A DNA stretch of 57,998 nucleotides, taken from Comamonas sp. lk (GTDB lineage Bacteria > Pseudomonadota > Gammaproteobacteria > Burkholderiales > Burkholderiaceae_C). Positions within the stretch are counted from its first letter, which is position 1. Every line of letters starts with the position of its first letter. The notes below the pieces were generated by a model that saw only the letters and a list, made by a program, of their open reading frames with translations, was not told the DNA's origin and made no database searches. The stretch is from positions 1 through 57,998 of the forward strand of contig CAMELV010000022.1 in assembly GCA_945925985.1 (NCBI GenBank), read 5' to 3'. Shown here piece by piece: positions 49,019-57,998 of the stretch. A program made the position numbers and the translations under genes.

Positions 49019-50119
49019 ATGGAACCGTTTTTAGTATTTCATGAAAAGCCAATCATTCTGGTGGTGGATGACACACCGGACAACTTGAGCCTGATGACCG
49101 ATTTGCTCAAGGACGACTACCGGGTGAAAGTGGCCAACAGCGGCGAGCGGGCGCTCAAGCTGGTGCAGGCGCAGCCGCCGGCGTTGATTCTGCTAGACAT
49201 CATGATGCCTGGCATGGACGGCTACGAGGTCTGTCGTCGCCTCAAGCGAGACCCCGCGACCGAAGATATCCCGGTCATGTTCCTCACCGCCAAGGCCGAG
49301 ATCGAGGACGAAACCCTGGGCTTGGCGCTGGGCGCGGTGGACTACATCGTCAAGCCGATCAGCCCGCCGATCATGCTGGCGCGCATCAAGATGCAGCTGA
49401 TGTTCAAGTCTGCGTCTGATTTTTTGCGTGGCAAGGGCGACCTGTTGGAAGTGCAGGTCGCCAAGCGCACCGCCGAGATTCAGGACCTGCAGGACGCTAT
49501 GGTGCTAACCATGGCATCCCTCGCTGAGACGCGCGACAACGAAACTGGCAACCACATCAAGCGGACCCAGCACTTTGTAAAGCGATTAGCCGAACAGTTG
49601 CGGGGGAATCCCAAACATTCAGAGTGGCTAACCGACCGGCACATTAACCTGCTGTTCAAGTCGGCACCCTTGCACGACATCGGCAAGGTTGGTATCCCGG
49701 ACCATATTTTGCTCAAGCCCGGAAAACTGGACAGGGATGAGTTCGACATCATGGAAACCCACGCCACGATGGGCCATGACGCGATTGTTCGGGCGGAGCA
49801 AGAGCTCGGCCATGAGGTGCCATTTTTGCGAATTGCCAAAGCCATTTCACTGTCACACCATGAAAAGTGGGACGGCTCCGGTTATCCACAGGGCTTGAGC
49901 GGCGAGGCTATCCCGCTGCCCGCCCGCTTGATGGCCTTGGCGGACGTCTACGACGCCCTGACCACGCGGCGAGTCCACAAACCGGCGTTCAGCCACGAAG
50001 TGGCGTGCCGCATCCTCAACGAGGGCCGGGGCAGCCATTTTGACCCCGAGGTGCTGGACGCCTTTGTGGCGGTTCAGGACGATTTTCGCGCGATTGCGGC
50101 GCGCTTCGCGGAACCCTAG
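49019..50119 (+). CDS. response regulator with HD-GYP domain (probable c-di-GMP phosphodiesterase)
   Basis: This 366-residue protein has an N-terminal receiver (VVDDTPDN, LLDIMMPGMDG, and Lys in IVKPIS), a helical linker (KRTAEIQDLQDAM), then HD-GYP. Metal and signature residues lie in NHIKRTQHF, LHDIGKVGIPD, ETHATMGHD and SLSHHEKWDGSGYPQG. It should hydrolyse c-di-GMP when phosphorylated by the preceding kinase. The ATG directly follows the kinase stop. It is a paralogue of the HD-GYP protein at 13408, sharing the LLKPGKL and GYPQGL phrases with small changes. Confidence 0.9.
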   Translation: MEPFLVFHEKPIILVVDDTPDNLSLMTDLLKDDYRVKVANSGERALKLVQAQPPALILLDIMMPGMDGYEVCRRLKRDPATEDIPVMFLTAKAEIEDETLGLALGAVDYIVKPISPPIMLARIKMQLMFKSASDFLRGKGDLLEVQVAKRTAEIQDLQDAMVLTMASLAETRDNETGNHIKRTQHFVKRLAEQLRGNPKHSEWLTDRHINLLFKSAPLHDIGKVGIPDHILLKPGKLDRDEFDIMETHATMGHDAIVRAEQELGHEVPFLRIAKAISLSHHEKWDGSGYPQGLSGEAIPLPARLMALADVYDALTTRRVHKPAFSHEVACRILNEGRGSHFDPEVLDAFVAVQDDFRAIAARFAEP

Positions 50120-50130
50120 GACGCTTAGGC

Positions 50131-50170
50131 AGGCCAGGGTGGCACTGCACTGAGCACTGGGCACTGGCCT
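50131..50170. terminator. inverted repeat between convergent HD-GYP and glnD genes
   Basis: AGGCCAG at 50131-50137 and CTGGCCT at 50164-50170 are complementary and enclose four copies of GCACTG-like words. The fold spans the whole gap between the two convergent genes and ends on the glnD stop codon. No T-run is seen, so any terminator role is inferred from position. Confidence 0.35.
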
Positions 50171-52773
50171 CAGGCCAGCGCTTCCAGCAGCTCCGTCTCG
50201 ATCGCAAGCTGGGTGCGGTTGTGCTGTAACTCTGCGCCCTGAATCAAAAACGTGTCGTCAACCCGTTCGCCCAGGGTGGCAATCTTGGCCAGTTGCAGGT
50301 TGATCTTGTGGCGCGCCAGCACCCTGGCCACGCTGTAGAGCAGGCCGACCCGGTCGCTGGCGGCAATATTGAGCAGCCAGCGTTGGGCTTTTTCGTCTGG
50401 CCTGAGCGTCACGCGTGGCGCCACGGGAAAGCTCTTGACCCGGCGTGACACCCTGCCGCGGCCGGGTGGTGGCAGTGGTCCAGTTTGCGCAATTGCCCGG
50501 CCCAACTCACTTTCAACCATGCTGATGAGTTCGCGGTAGTGTTCGGGCATGCTGGCGTTCACCACCTGAAAGGTGTCGATGGCGTAGCCATTGCGGGCAG
50601 TGTGCACGCGCGCGTCCAGAATGCTGAAGCCGCCTTGGTCAAAGTAGCCGCAGATACGGGCAAACAGGTCGGGTTGGTCGGGGGTGTACACCAGCACTTG
50701 CAAGCCTTCCCCCAGCGGTGACTGGTGCGCCCGAACAATCGACTTGCCGCTGCCGATGTGGCGCGACAACTGCCGTGTATGCCAGGCGATGTCGGCGGCA
50801 TCGTGACGCATGAAGTAAGCAGCATCCAAGGTGTCCCAGAGGGGTTTGTGTGCCTCAAACGGCAGGCTATGCAGCGCCAGCATGATCAAGGCGTCGCGTT
50901 TGCGCGATTCCACTTCGGCCTGTGGGTCAGGCGCGCGCCCACCCAAGACCCGCAGGGTCAGTCGGTACAGGTCTTCCAGCAGCTTGCCCTTCCAGGCGTT
51001 CCAGACCTTGGGGCTGGTGCCCCGGATATCGGCCACCGTGAGCAGGTACAGCGCCGTCAGACGCCGTTCGCTGCCCACCCGTTTGGCAAAAGCGGCAATC
51101 ACGTCGGCATCGCTCAGGTCAGACTTTTGGGCGACGCGGCTCATGGTCAGGTGCTCGTGCACCAGAAACTCGATCAGGCTGCTGTCGTCCCCCCCAATGC
51201 CATGTTGGCGGCAAAATCGCCTGACCTCCAGCGAACCCAGCTCGGAATGATCGCCGCCGCGGCCCTTGGCAATGTCGTGAAACAGAGCTGCCACGTACAA
51301 GATCCAGGGCTTGTCCCAGCCCGAGGCGAGCTGCGAGCAAAACGGGTACTCGTGGGCATGCTCGACGATGAAGAAGCGCCTGACATTGCGAAGCACCATT
51401 AGGATGTGTTGGTCCACGGTATAGACGTGGAACAGGTCATGCTGCATTTGCCCAACGATCTTTCGGAACACCCAAAGGTAGCGCCCCAGCACCGAGGTCT
51501 GGTTCATCAGGCGCATGGCGTGCGTCAGGCCATCGTGCATCAGGATCCGTCGAAAGGTCTCGCGGTTGACCGGATCCTTGCGAAAGCTGCCATTCATCTG
51601 GCTACGCGCGTTGTAGAGGGCGCGCAGGGTGCGGGCCGACAGGCCCTCGACGCCGACGGTGGTCTGATACACCAAAAAGGTCTCCAGAATGGCGTGCGGT
51701 TCGCGCTGGTAGAGGTCGTCGCTGGCGACATCGACCATCCCGGCCTTCTCGTTAAAGCGGGCGTTGATCGGCTGCGGTGTGTGGGTCGAGGGGTTGAGCC
51801 GCTCCTCGATGTTGAGCAGCAGGATTTGGTTGAGCTGGGTCACGGCCTTGGCGGCCCAGTAATAGCGCCGCATCAGCGCCTCGCTGGGGCGGATGCCGGG
51901 TCGAGCCGTGCCCGTTGCGGCAACGGTGCCGGGGTCCGCCCCAGCATAGCCAAAAGATTCAGCCACGGCAGTTTGCAAGTCGAACACCAACCGGTCCTCA
52001 CGCCGTTGCGAGATCAGGTGCAGACGCGCGCGGATCAGGCGCAGCAGCGCCTCGTTGCTTTTGAGCTGCCGGACCTCGAAGGCCGTGGCCAGTCCGCTCC
52101 TGGCCAGGTCGTCCCAATTGTTGCCAAACCCGGCCGCCTTGGCCACCCACAAAATGACATGCAGGTCGCGCAGGCCGCCGGGAGACTCTTTGCAGTTAGG
52201 CTCGAGTGAATAGGGCGAATCTTCAAACTTGTGATGGCGCTGCTGCAGCTCGAGGGTCTTGGCAATAAAAAAGGCCCGGGGGTCGAGCGCTTCAAAGTAC
52301 TGTTGCTGAAAGCTGGCAAACAGTGCCGGGTTGCCGGTGACCAGGCGTGCCTCTAGCAGGGATGTTTGCACGGTGACGTCACGCGCTGACTCCTGCAGGC
52401 ACTCCTGGACCGTACGCACGCTTGAGCCGATCTCCAGACCGGCGTCCCAACAACTGCCGATGAAGGCCTCCAGGCGGGTTTTGAGGCCCTCGTCCTGTTG
52501 GGCCGACTGGTCGTTGGGCAGCAACAGCAGCACGTCAATATCCGAGCCCGGAAACAGCTCCGCCCGACCAAAGCCGCCCACAGCGGCAAGCGCCAGAGGA
52601 CTGGCCAGCCCGGCTTGCTGCCAGAGGGTACGCAGGGTCTCGTCAGCCAGCGCTGACAGTTTGGCCAGCACCGCCCGCACACCTCCGACGGGCCTGCCGC
52701 CCGCTGTGAGTGACGCCAATAACGCGGCCTTACGGGCGCGGTATTGCGCACGCAGAGCCAGTGGCTCGGTCAT
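50170..52773 (-). CDS. glnD: bifunctional uridylyltransferase/uridylyl-removing enzyme
   Basis: This 867-residue nitrogen sensor modifies PII proteins (GlnB/GlnK) according to glutamine level. In order it has a nucleotidyltransferase domain with [15 protein letters not shown] (residues 66-80), a GlnD linker region, an HD domain for deuridylylation with [17 protein letters not shown], and two C-terminal ACT domains that bind glutamine (for example [21 protein letters not shown] and [12 protein letters not shown]). The start overlaps the map stop (ATGA); a longer upstream reading lies inside map. The map-glnD order is common in betaproteobacteria. Confidence 0.94.
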   Translation of the reverse strand: MTEPLALRAQYRARKAALLASLTAGGRPVGGVRAVLAKLSALADETLRTLWQQAGLASPLALAAVGGFGRAELFPGSDIDVLLLLPNDQSAQQDEGLKTRLEAFIGSCWDAGLEIGSSVRTVQECLQESARDVTVQTSLLEARLVTGNPALFASFQQQYFEALDPRAFFIAKTLELQQRHHKFEDSPYSLEPNCKESPGGLRDLHVILWVAKAAGFGNNWDDLARSGLATAFEVRQLKSNEALLRLIRARLHLISQRREDRLVFDLQTAVAESFGYAGADPGTVAATGTARPGIRPSEALMRRYYWAAKAVTQLNQILLLNIEERLNPSTHTPQPINARFNEKAGMVDVASDDLYQREPHAILETFLVYQTTVGVEGLSARTLRALYNARSQMNGSFRKDPVNRETFRRILMHDGLTHAMRLMNQTSVLGRYLWVFRKIVGQMQHDLFHVYTVDQHILMVLRNVRRFFIVEHAHEYPFCSQLASGWDKPWILYVAALFHDIAKGRGGDHSELGSLEVRRFCRQHGIGGDDSSLIEFLVHEHLTMSRVAQKSDLSDADVIAAFAKRVGSERRLTALYLLTVADIRGTSPKVWNAWKGKLLEDLYRLTLRVLGGRAPDPQAEVESRKRDALIMLALHSLPFEAHKPLWDTLDAAYFMRHDAADIAWHTRQLSRHIGSGKSIVRAHQSPLGEGLQVLVYTPDQPDLFARICGYFDQGGFSILDARVHTARNGYAIDTFQVVNASMPEHYRELISMVESELGRAIAQTGPLPPPGRGRVSRRVKSFPVAPRVTLRPDEKAQRWLLNIAASDRVGLLYSVARVLARHKINLQLAKIATLGERVDDTFLIQGAELQHNRTQLAIETELLEALA

Positions 52774-53576
52774 GCCGGCTTCACAAAAGCCGGGATCGGC
52801 GGGCTGCCGGAGGACAGGGTCAACACTTCGTAACCGGTTTCGGTGACCAGTACGGTGTGCTCCCATTGCGCGGACAGCGACCGGTCTTTGGTCACGATGG
52901 TCCAACCGTCGCCCATTTCCTTCACGTCGCGCCGCCCTGCATTGAGCATTGGCTCGATGGTGATCGTCATGCCGGCCTTGAGCTGGTCCAACGTGCCGGG
53001 GCGGCCGTAGTGCAAGACCTGGGGTTCTTCATGAAACTTTCGCCCGATCCCGTGGCCGCAAAATTCGCGCACCACGCTCAGGCCGTGCCCCTCGGCAAAC
53101 TGCTGGATGGCGTGGCCAACGTCACCCAGAAAAGCGCCAGCACGCACCTTCACGATGCCGTGCCACATGGCTTCATGCGTCAAGGCGCAAAGGCGTCGCG
53201 CCGCGACCGAGGCTTCTCCCACAATAAACATGCGGCTGGAGTCACCATGCCAGCCGTCTTTGATCACGGTCACGTCCACATTCACGATATCGCCGCGTTT
53301 GAGTGGCTTGTCGTTGGGGATACCGTGGCAGACTTGGTGGTTGATGGAGGTGCAGATCGCCTTGGGGTAGGGGTTGTGGCCTGATGGCGCGTAGTTCAGT
53401 GGCGCCGATATGGCGCCCTGCACGGTGGTGGTGTAGGCGTCGGCCAACCGGTCGAGCTCATTGGTGGTGATGCCGGGCTGCACGAAGGGGGCCAGGTAGT
53501 CCAGCAGCTCTGAGGCTAGGCGGCCTGCCACGCGCATTCCGGCAATGCCTTCGGCGTCTTTGTAGGTGATGGTCAT
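52770..53576 (-). CDS. map: methionine aminopeptidase, type I
   Basis: This 268-residue class Ia enzyme removes the initiator methionine after deformylation. Metal ligands are visible in [20 protein letters not shown] (two Asp), [18 protein letters not shown] (His), TITIEPML (Glu) and [11 protein letters not shown] (Glu). The Met of [10 protein letters not shown] is chosen as start; the 29 codons above it look unlike the family. It is transcribed with glnD and is divergent from purL, with 127 bases between the starts. Confidence 0.93.
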   Translation of the reverse strand: MTITYKDAEGIAGMRVAGRLASELLDYLAPFVQPGITTNELDRLADAYTTTVQGAISAPLNYAPSGHNPYPKAICTSINHQVCHGIPNDKPLKRGDIVNVDVTVIKDGWHGDSSRMFIVGEASVAARRLCALTHEAMWHGIVKVRAGAFLGDVGHAIQQFAEGHGLSVVREFCGHGIGRKFHEEPQVLHYGRPGTLDQLKAGMTITIEPMLNAGRRDVKEMGDGWTIVTKDRSLSAQWEHTVLVTETGYEVLTLSSGSPPIPAFVKPA

Positions 53577-53703
53577 GGGTGAAATTATCCCATTGGCTGA
53601 CGTTTTTGGTGATGTGCGCCTCCGGCGTACCCTTGCGTAGTGCTTGCGCGGCCCTTTCAGCATCGGCCGTTAAAATCGAGACCACTTCCATCAGGCCGCC
53701 ACT

Positions 53704-56700
53704 GTGACCCAGCACATCACCGAATTCGAGGGCGGGAACGCCCTCAGCCCTTTCCGTCGCCAGCAGTTATTACCTGCCTTGCAGGCCGTCGAACCCAACG
53801 TCATTGATGTCGTCGCGCGCTTTGTGCACTTGGTCACCACCACCTCGGCGCCCAGTGCGGCTTTGTCGGACCAACTCAAGGCGCTGTTGCACTACGGGGA
53901 GCCTGATGACGGCAGCGCCGATGGCGTGCTGGTCGTTGTTGCGCCGCGCCTCGGCACTGTCTCGCCCTGGGCGTCCAAGGCGACCGACATCGCCCACAGC
54001 TGTGGCCTGGCAGTGCGACGGGTGGAGCGGGTCACGCATTACCGCCTTCAGCTGAAAACGGGCTGGCTCGGCAAGAAAACTCTCTCGCCAGGCCAATTGG
54101 CCCCGCTGGCCGCGCTGCTGCATGACCGCATGACCGAAAGCGTGATGTTTGACCGTGACAGTGCCCAAGCCCTGTTCGCCACCTTGCCTGCCACGCCCAT
54201 GGCCCAGGTCGACGTGCTGGGGCAGGGCAGGGCGGCGCTGGAGGCGGCCAACACCGGCTTTGGACTGGCACTCGCCACTGACGAGATCGACTACCTCGTG
54301 CAAGCCTTTACCCAGCTGCAGCGCAACCCGACCGACGTTGAGCTGATGATGTTCGCCCAGGCCAACAGCGAGCACTGCCGGCACAAAATTTTTAACGCGG
54401 CCTTCACCATTGACGGCGTGGCGCAGCCGCACAGCCTGTTTGGCATGATCCGCCACACCCATGAGGTCAATCCGCAGCACATGCTGGTGGCCTACTCCGA
54501 CAACGCCTCCGTCATGGCCGGCAGCCAGGTCGAACGATTTATAGCCAAATCGGCATCTAGCCCCCGTGGAATAAGGGCTGGTAGCTATCAAAAAGAGAGT
54601 GCCACGCACCACGTGCTGATGAAGGTGGAAACCCACAACCACCCCACCGCCATTTCGCCCTTTCCCGGCGCCTCAACTGGCGCTGGTGGCGAAATTCGCG
54701 ACGAAGGCGCCACCGGCCGCGGCTCCAAACCCAAGGCCGGCCTCACTGGCTTCACCGTCTCCAAAATCAATTGGGGTCAGATTCCAATTAATTCCCCAAC
54801 CCCCCAGCCGCCAAACAATTGGAATCTGACCCCAATTAAGGCGATTTACGGCAAACCGGCGCATATTGCCAGCCCGCTGCAGATCATGCTGGAGGGTCCG
54901 CTGGGTGGGGCCGCGTTCAACAACGAGTTTGGGCGGCCGAATTTGCTGGGGTATTTTCGCGAGTATGAGCAGACGCTGCGCTACCGGTTGAGTACGGATG
55001 GCCCGGAGCAGCAGCAGCAGAGTGGCTACCACAAGCCGATCATGATTGCTGGCGGCCTGGGTGTGATTGATGCGACGCAGGCGCACAAGGTGGCGTTCCC
55101 GGCCGGCAGTCTGCTGATTCAGTTGGGTGGCCCCGGCATGCGCATTGGCATGGGCGGCAGCGCGGCGAGCTCAATGGCCACGGGTGCCAACGCGGCCGAG
55201 CTTGATTATGATTCGGTCCAGCGCGGCAATCCCGAGATCGAGCGCCGGGCCCAAGAGGTCATCAACCAGTGTTGGGCGCTGGGGCTGGACGGCGGTCCGG
55301 GCGGTCTGGGTAACCCCATCCTGGCAATCCACGACGTTGGCGCCGGCGGCTTGTCGAACGCTTTTCCCGAGTTGACCAACGACGCCGGCCGTGGCGCCCG
55401 TTTTGACCTGCGCGCTGTGCCCTTGGAAGAAAGCGGCATGGCGCCCAAGGAGATCTGGTGCAACGAGAGCCAGGAGCGCTATGTGCTGGCGATTGCCCCC
55501 GAGTCGTTGCCCCTGTTTAGCGCCTTGTGCGAGCGCGAGCGTTGCCCATTTGCGGTGGTGGGGGTGGCCACTGAGGCCCGGCAACTGGTGCTGGCAGATG
55601 CCGAAGCAGCCCAACCAGCCGACCTGCCGGTGAACATGCCCATGGATGTGCTGCTGGGCAAGCCGCCCAAGATGCAGCGCGACGTGGTCAGCCTGCAGCG
55701 GCGGTTTGCACCGCTGAACCTTGATGGTGTCACCCTGCAGCAGGCCTGTATCGCGGTGCTGGCCAGTCCCACCGTGGCATCCAAGCGTTTTTTGATCACC
55801 ATCGGCGACCGCACCGTGGGCGGCCTGAGCCACCGCGACCAGATGGTCGGCCCCTGGCAGGTGCCGGTGGCCGACTGCGCGGTGACGCTGGCTGATTTTT
55901 CCGGCTTTGCCGGCGAGGCCATGAGCATGGGCGAGCGCACGCCACTGGCCGCTGTGAATGCACCCGCCTCGGGCCGGATGGCGGTGGCCGAGGCCATTAC
56001 CAATTTGCTGGCGGCGCCGATTGAGCTGTCGCGCGTCAAGCTCTCGGCCAATTGGATGGCAGCCTGCGGCGAGCCCGGCGAAGACGCCGCGCTCTACGCC
56101 ACGGTGAAAGCGGTGGGGCTGGAACTGTGCCCGGCGCTGGGCGTGTCCATCCCTGTCGGCAAAGATTCGCTGTCGATGCGCACCCAGTGGACGAACGACG
56201 GCCAGACCAAAAAAGTCACATCGCCGGTGTCGCTGGTCGTCAGCGCCTTTGCCACGCTGGCCGATGTGCGCGGGACGCTGACGCCGCAGCTGGACGCCAC
56301 GGTGGACAGCAGCCTGCTGCTCATCGACCTGGGGCGTGGCCTTATGCGCATGGGCGCCAGCATGCTGGCCCAAACCCTGAACCAGACCGGCGACGAGGTG
56401 CCGGACCTGGACCACCCAGCCGACCTGGTGGCCCTGGTGGCTGGCGTGAATGCGCTGCGCGCCGAGGGTCGCATCTTGGCCTACCATGACCGCAGTGACG
56501 GCGGCCTGTGGGCCACCGTGTGCGAAATGGCCTTTGCCGGCCATGTGGGCGTGACGCTGAACGTGGACATGCTGGTGACCGAGGGCGACGGCATCAGCGA
56601 CAGCCGGGCCGAGCACGGCGACAGCAAGAACTGGGCAAGCCAGGTCAGCGCGCGGCGCGACGAGCTCACGCTCAAAGCGCTGTTCAATGAAGAACTGGGC

Positions 56701-57852
56701 GTGGTGCTGCAGGTCCGCACCGAGGACCGCAGCGCGGTGATGCAGGTGTTGCGCGAGCACGGCCTGAGCCGCTACAGCCACTTCATCGGCAAGACCCGGC
56801 CGGCCACGTCGACCATCCAGGCCGGCGTGGGCGATGTGCAGGTCTGGCGTGACGCGAAGGCCGTGTTCAAAGCCCCGCTGCCCGACCTGCACCGGGTCTG
56901 GGACAGCACCAGCTGGAAGATCTGCCAGCTGCGTGACAACCCGGCCTGTGCCGACGCCGAGCATGCCGCCGTGGGCGCAGCAACCGATCCCGGCCTTCAT
57001 CTTTTTATACCGTCAAATCCGTTGCTAGCCCTTGATGGGATTGGCTCTTTAGCTACCAAAAGCATAGCGTCACCGGCCCTGCTGCTGAGCCGGCCCCGGG
57101 TCGCCGTGCTGCGTGAGCAGGGCGTTAACTCGCACGTGGAGATGGCCTATGCCTTCACCGAGGCCGGGTTTGACGCGTTTGATGTGCACATGACCGACCT
57201 GCAAAGTGGCCGGGCCCGCCTGGCTGATTTTGCGGGTCTGGTGGCTTGTGGCGGCTTTTCCTACGGCGACACGCTGGGTGCTGGCATCGGCTGGGCCCGC
57301 TCCATCACCTTCAACCCGTCATTAGCCGATCAGTTCGCGGCCTTCTTCGGCCGGGCTGACACCTTTGGCCTGGGCGTGTGCAATGGCTGCCAGATGTTCG
57401 CCGAGCTGGCCGACATCATCCCCGGCGCCCAGGCCTGGCCGCGCTTCACCACCAACCAGAGCGAGCGCTTTGAAGCGCGTTTGTCCATGGTGGAGGTGCT
57501 GGACTCACCCTCACTGTTCTTCAGTGGCATGGCGGGCCACCGCCTGCCCATCGCCGTGGCGCACGGTGAGGGTTATGCCAACTTCAAGCACCGTGGCAAC
57601 CCAGAGCAGGCGATTGCCGCCATGCGTTTCACCGACAACCATGGCGCTGCCACCGAAGCCTACCCTTTCAACCCCAACGGCAGCCCGGGCGGCCTCACGG
57701 CCGTCACCACCGCCGACGGCCGCTTCACCGCCATGATGCCGCACCCGGAGCGCGTGTTCCGCAACATCCAGATGAGCTGGACCAGCGGCGACCCCAGCGC
57801 GCACAGCCCGTGGATGCAGCTGTGGCGCAATGCGAGGCGCTGGGTGGTTTAG
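53704..57852 (+). CDS. purL: phosphoribosylformylglycinamidine synthase, large fused form
   Basis: This 1382-residue enzyme converts FGAR, glutamine and ATP to FGAM in purine synthesis. The N-terminal and synthase domains include [46 protein letters not shown] and ISPVGKDS-like [11 protein letters not shown]. The C-terminal amidotransferase has the nucleophile in LGVCNGCQM (about residue 1225) and [10 protein letters not shown]. It is about 50-85 residues longer than E. coli PurL; the excess maps to about residues 279-298, 356-378 and 1100-1121, each encoded by repeat-like DNA that is read through in frame. Start is GTG. An IS21-family end begins 2 bases after the stop. Confidence 0.92.
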   Translation: MTQHITEFEGGNALSPFRRQQLLPALQAVEPNVIDVVARFVHLVTTTSAPSAALSDQLKALLHYGEPDDGSADGVLVVVAPRLGTVSPWASKATDIAHSCGLAVRRVERVTHYRLQLKTGWLGKKTLSPGQLAPLAALLHDRMTESVMFDRDSAQALFATLPATPMAQVDVLGQGRAALEAANTGFGLALATDEIDYLVQAFTQLQRNPTDVELMMFAQANSEHCRHKIFNAAFTIDGVAQPHSLFGMIRHTHEVNPQHMLVAYSDNASVMAGSQVERFIAKSASSPRGIRAGSYQKESATHHVLMKVETHNHPTAISPFPGASTGAGGEIRDEGATGRGSKPKAGLTGFTVSKINWGQIPINSPTPQPPNNWNLTPIKAIYGKPAHIASPLQIMLEGPLGGAAFNNEFGRPNLLGYFREYEQTLRYRLSTDGPEQQQQSGYHKPIMIAGGLGVIDATQAHKVAFPAGSLLIQLGGPGMRIGMGGSAASSMATGANAAELDYDSVQRGNPEIERRAQEVINQCWALGLDGGPGGLGNPILAIHDVGAGGLSNAFPELTNDAGRGARFDLRAVPLEESGMAPKEIWCNESQERYVLAIAPESLPLFSALCERERCPFAVVGVATEARQLVLADAEAAQPADLPVNMPMDVLLGKPPKMQRDVVSLQRRFAPLNLDGVTLQQACIAVLASPTVASKRFLITIGDRTVGGLSHRDQMVGPWQVPVADCAVTLADFSGFAGEAMSMGERTPLAAVNAPASGRMAVAEAITNLLAAPIELSRVKLSANWMAACGEPGEDAALYATVKAVGLELCPALGVSIPVGKDSLSMRTQWTNDGQTKKVTSPVSLVVSAFATLADVRGTLTPQLDATVDSSLLLIDLGRGLMRMGASMLAQTLNQTGDEVPDLDHPADLVALVAGVNALRAEGRILAYHDRSDGGLWATVCEMAFAGHVGVTLNVDMLVTEGDGISDSRAEHGDSKNWASQVSARRDELTLKALFNEELGVVLQVRTEDRSAVMQVLREHGLSRYSHFIGKTRPATSTIQAGVGDVQVWRDAKAVFKAPLPDLHRVWDSTSWKICQLRDNPACADAEHAAVGAATDPGLHLFIPSNPLLALDGIGSLATKSIASPALLLSRPRVAVLREQGVNSHVEMAYAFTEAGFDAFDVHMTDLQSGRARLADFAGLVACGGFSYGDTLGAGIGWARSITFNPSLADQFAAFFGRADTFGLGVCNGCQMFAELADIIPGAQAWPRFTTNQSERFEARLSMVEVLDSPSLFFSGMAGHRLPIAVAHGEGYANFKHRGNPEQAIAAMRFTDNHGAATEAYPFNPNGSPGGLTAVTTADGRFTAMMPHPERVFRNIQMSWTSGDPSAHSPWMQLWRNARRWVV
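54538..54596. repeat. interspersed A+T-rich repeat, copy 3, inside purL
   Basis: ATAGCCAAATCGGCATCTAG followed by CCCCCGTGGAATAAGGGCTG and GTAGCTATCAAAAA is the cleanest copy of the interspersed element. GCCC/GGGC flank a short loop. It encodes the residues around [14 protein letters not shown], which replace a shorter conserved stretch in other PurL proteins just before the [10 protein letters not shown] motif. Confidence 0.65.
54769..54837. repeat. 69-bp palindromic element with perfect 21-bp arms, inside purL
   Basis: Positions 54769-54789 (beginning AATTGGGGTCAGATTCCAAT) are exactly inverted at 54817-54837, with a 27-base C-rich spacer. The unit is 69 bases, a multiple of three, and carries no stop in the purL frame, where it encodes the phrase [19 protein letters not shown] and flanks. 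GGGGTCAGA-type arms of this kind are, from memory, found beside REP-associated tyrosine transposase (RAYT/IS200-like) genes; none is in the window. Confidence 0.85.
57001..57067. repeat. interspersed A+T-rich repeat, copy 4, inside purL
   Basis: CTTTTTATACCGTCAAATCC then GTTGCTAGCCCTTGATGGGA and CTTTAGCTACCAAAAGCATA follows the same block order as the copy at 54538. It encodes residues around [18 protein letters not shown], in the variable linker between the synthase and amidotransferase domains of PurL, where related proteins have a shorter, different sequence. Confidence 0.6.
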
Positions 57853-57927
57853 GTGTTGACGCCGACCGAAAACTGACCCACTTATAGAGGTTATGCCGAC
57901 CCAAAATTGACCCAGGTGTTTTACTGG

Positions 57928-57949
57928 CTCTGCCCGTTTTTTGGGCAGG
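57928..57949 (+). other. hairpin in the leader of the IS21-family transposase gene
   Basis: TGCCC at 57931-57935 pairs with GGGCA at 57943-57947, extended by flanking GCTC and GAGC with a bulge; the loop contains a run of six T. It lies between the terminal repeats and the transposase start and could dampen read-through transcription from purL into the element. Role is inferred. Confidence 0.4.
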
Positions 57950-57969
57950 AGCAAACAAAGGTGATCACC

Positions 57970-57998
57970 ATGGAAATGCTGGGCAAAGTCAAGCGACT
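57970..57998 (+). CDS. IstA-like transposase, 5' fragment
   Basis: Only the first nine or ten codons are present (MEMLGKVKR), cut by the window edge. This start resembles IS21-family transposases, whose N-terminus leads into a helix-turn-helix. AAAGGTG lies just upstream as a ribosome binding site. The assignment depends mainly on the terminal repeats next to it. Confidence 0.6.

Larger units (their letters stand above)
57854..57998 (+). mobile_element. left end of an IS21-family insertion sequence (continues beyond window)
   Basis: The element begins TGTTGACGCCGACCGAAAAC two bases after the purL stop. A 20-base unit GCCGACC-AAAA-TGACCCA occurs twice (57861-57880 and 57895-57914, two mismatches), matching the repeated terminal transposase-binding sites typical of IS21-family ends. 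A hairpin precedes the first gene. A Met-led frame resembling the start of IstA transposase begins at 57970. The other end, target duplication and istB are outside the window. Confidence 0.75.

Noticed and set aside
55171..57000. 609-codon open frame antisense to purL
   Set aside because: It mirrors purL codons in a GC-rich gene and is rich in His, Gln, Gly and Arg with no recognisable domain; purL on the other strand is certain.

Overview
The window is 58 kb of densely packed, high-GC bacterial chromosome. Gene content and sequence style point to a betaproteobacterium of the Comamonadaceae, probably close to Rhodoferax or Polaromonas. This rests on the class I fumarase, a Bug-type solute-binding protein, the ccoISNOQPGH-fnr-hemN block, the smc-zipA-ligA order, the map-glnD order, and a short repeat that I recall from memory as common in this family. 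I saw no rRNA, tRNA or CRISPR array, and no gap longer than about 190 bases except around repeats.

Layout. Positions 1-6780 hold central metabolism: fumarase, a UPF0114 membrane protein, acetyl-CoA synthetase, a small cytochrome c and dihydroxyacid dehydratase. Positions 6892-14445 hold lgt, then a Bug protein, an enoyl-CoA hydratase-like protein, a malonyl-CoA synthetase, a frameshifted cytosolic hybrid histidine kinase and an HD-GYP response regulator. Positions 14465-25762 form a microaerobic/anaerobic respiration block: uspA, ccoI-ccoS, ccoNOQPGH, a small membrane protein, fnr, hemN and a TauE/SafE-like protein. Positions 25786-35311 form an amino-sugar/sugar-acid block: mutarotase, ROK regulator, a four-gene ABC importer, nagB, nagA and a ManD-family dehydratase. 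Positions 35336-44384 are mostly housekeeping (dusA, a decayed EamA transporter, smc, zipA, ligA, def). Positions 44536-50119 encode a lipoprotein, a membrane hybrid histidine kinase and an HD-GYP regulator. The rest is glnD, map, purL and the left end of an IS21-family element that runs off the window.

How the parts connect. Four perfect or near-perfect FNR/ANR-type boxes (TTGAY-N4-GTCAA) stand upstream of ccoI/uspA, ccoN, hemN/fnr and, unexpectedly, the lipoprotein-kinase-HD-GYP operon. This suggests that a c-di-GMP output module belongs to the oxygen regulon. The amino-sugar block combines a polyamine/iron-type ABC importer with NagB, NagA and a ManD enolase-superfamily enzyme under a divergent ROK regulator; its substrate is not obvious.

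The most unusual feature is purL. Its coding frame appears to carry three repeat-derived inserts: two copies of an approximately 55-bp A+T-richer element and one 69-bp palindrome with perfect 21-bp arms. All are read through without a stop, and an IS21-family element begins 2 bp after the purL stop codon.
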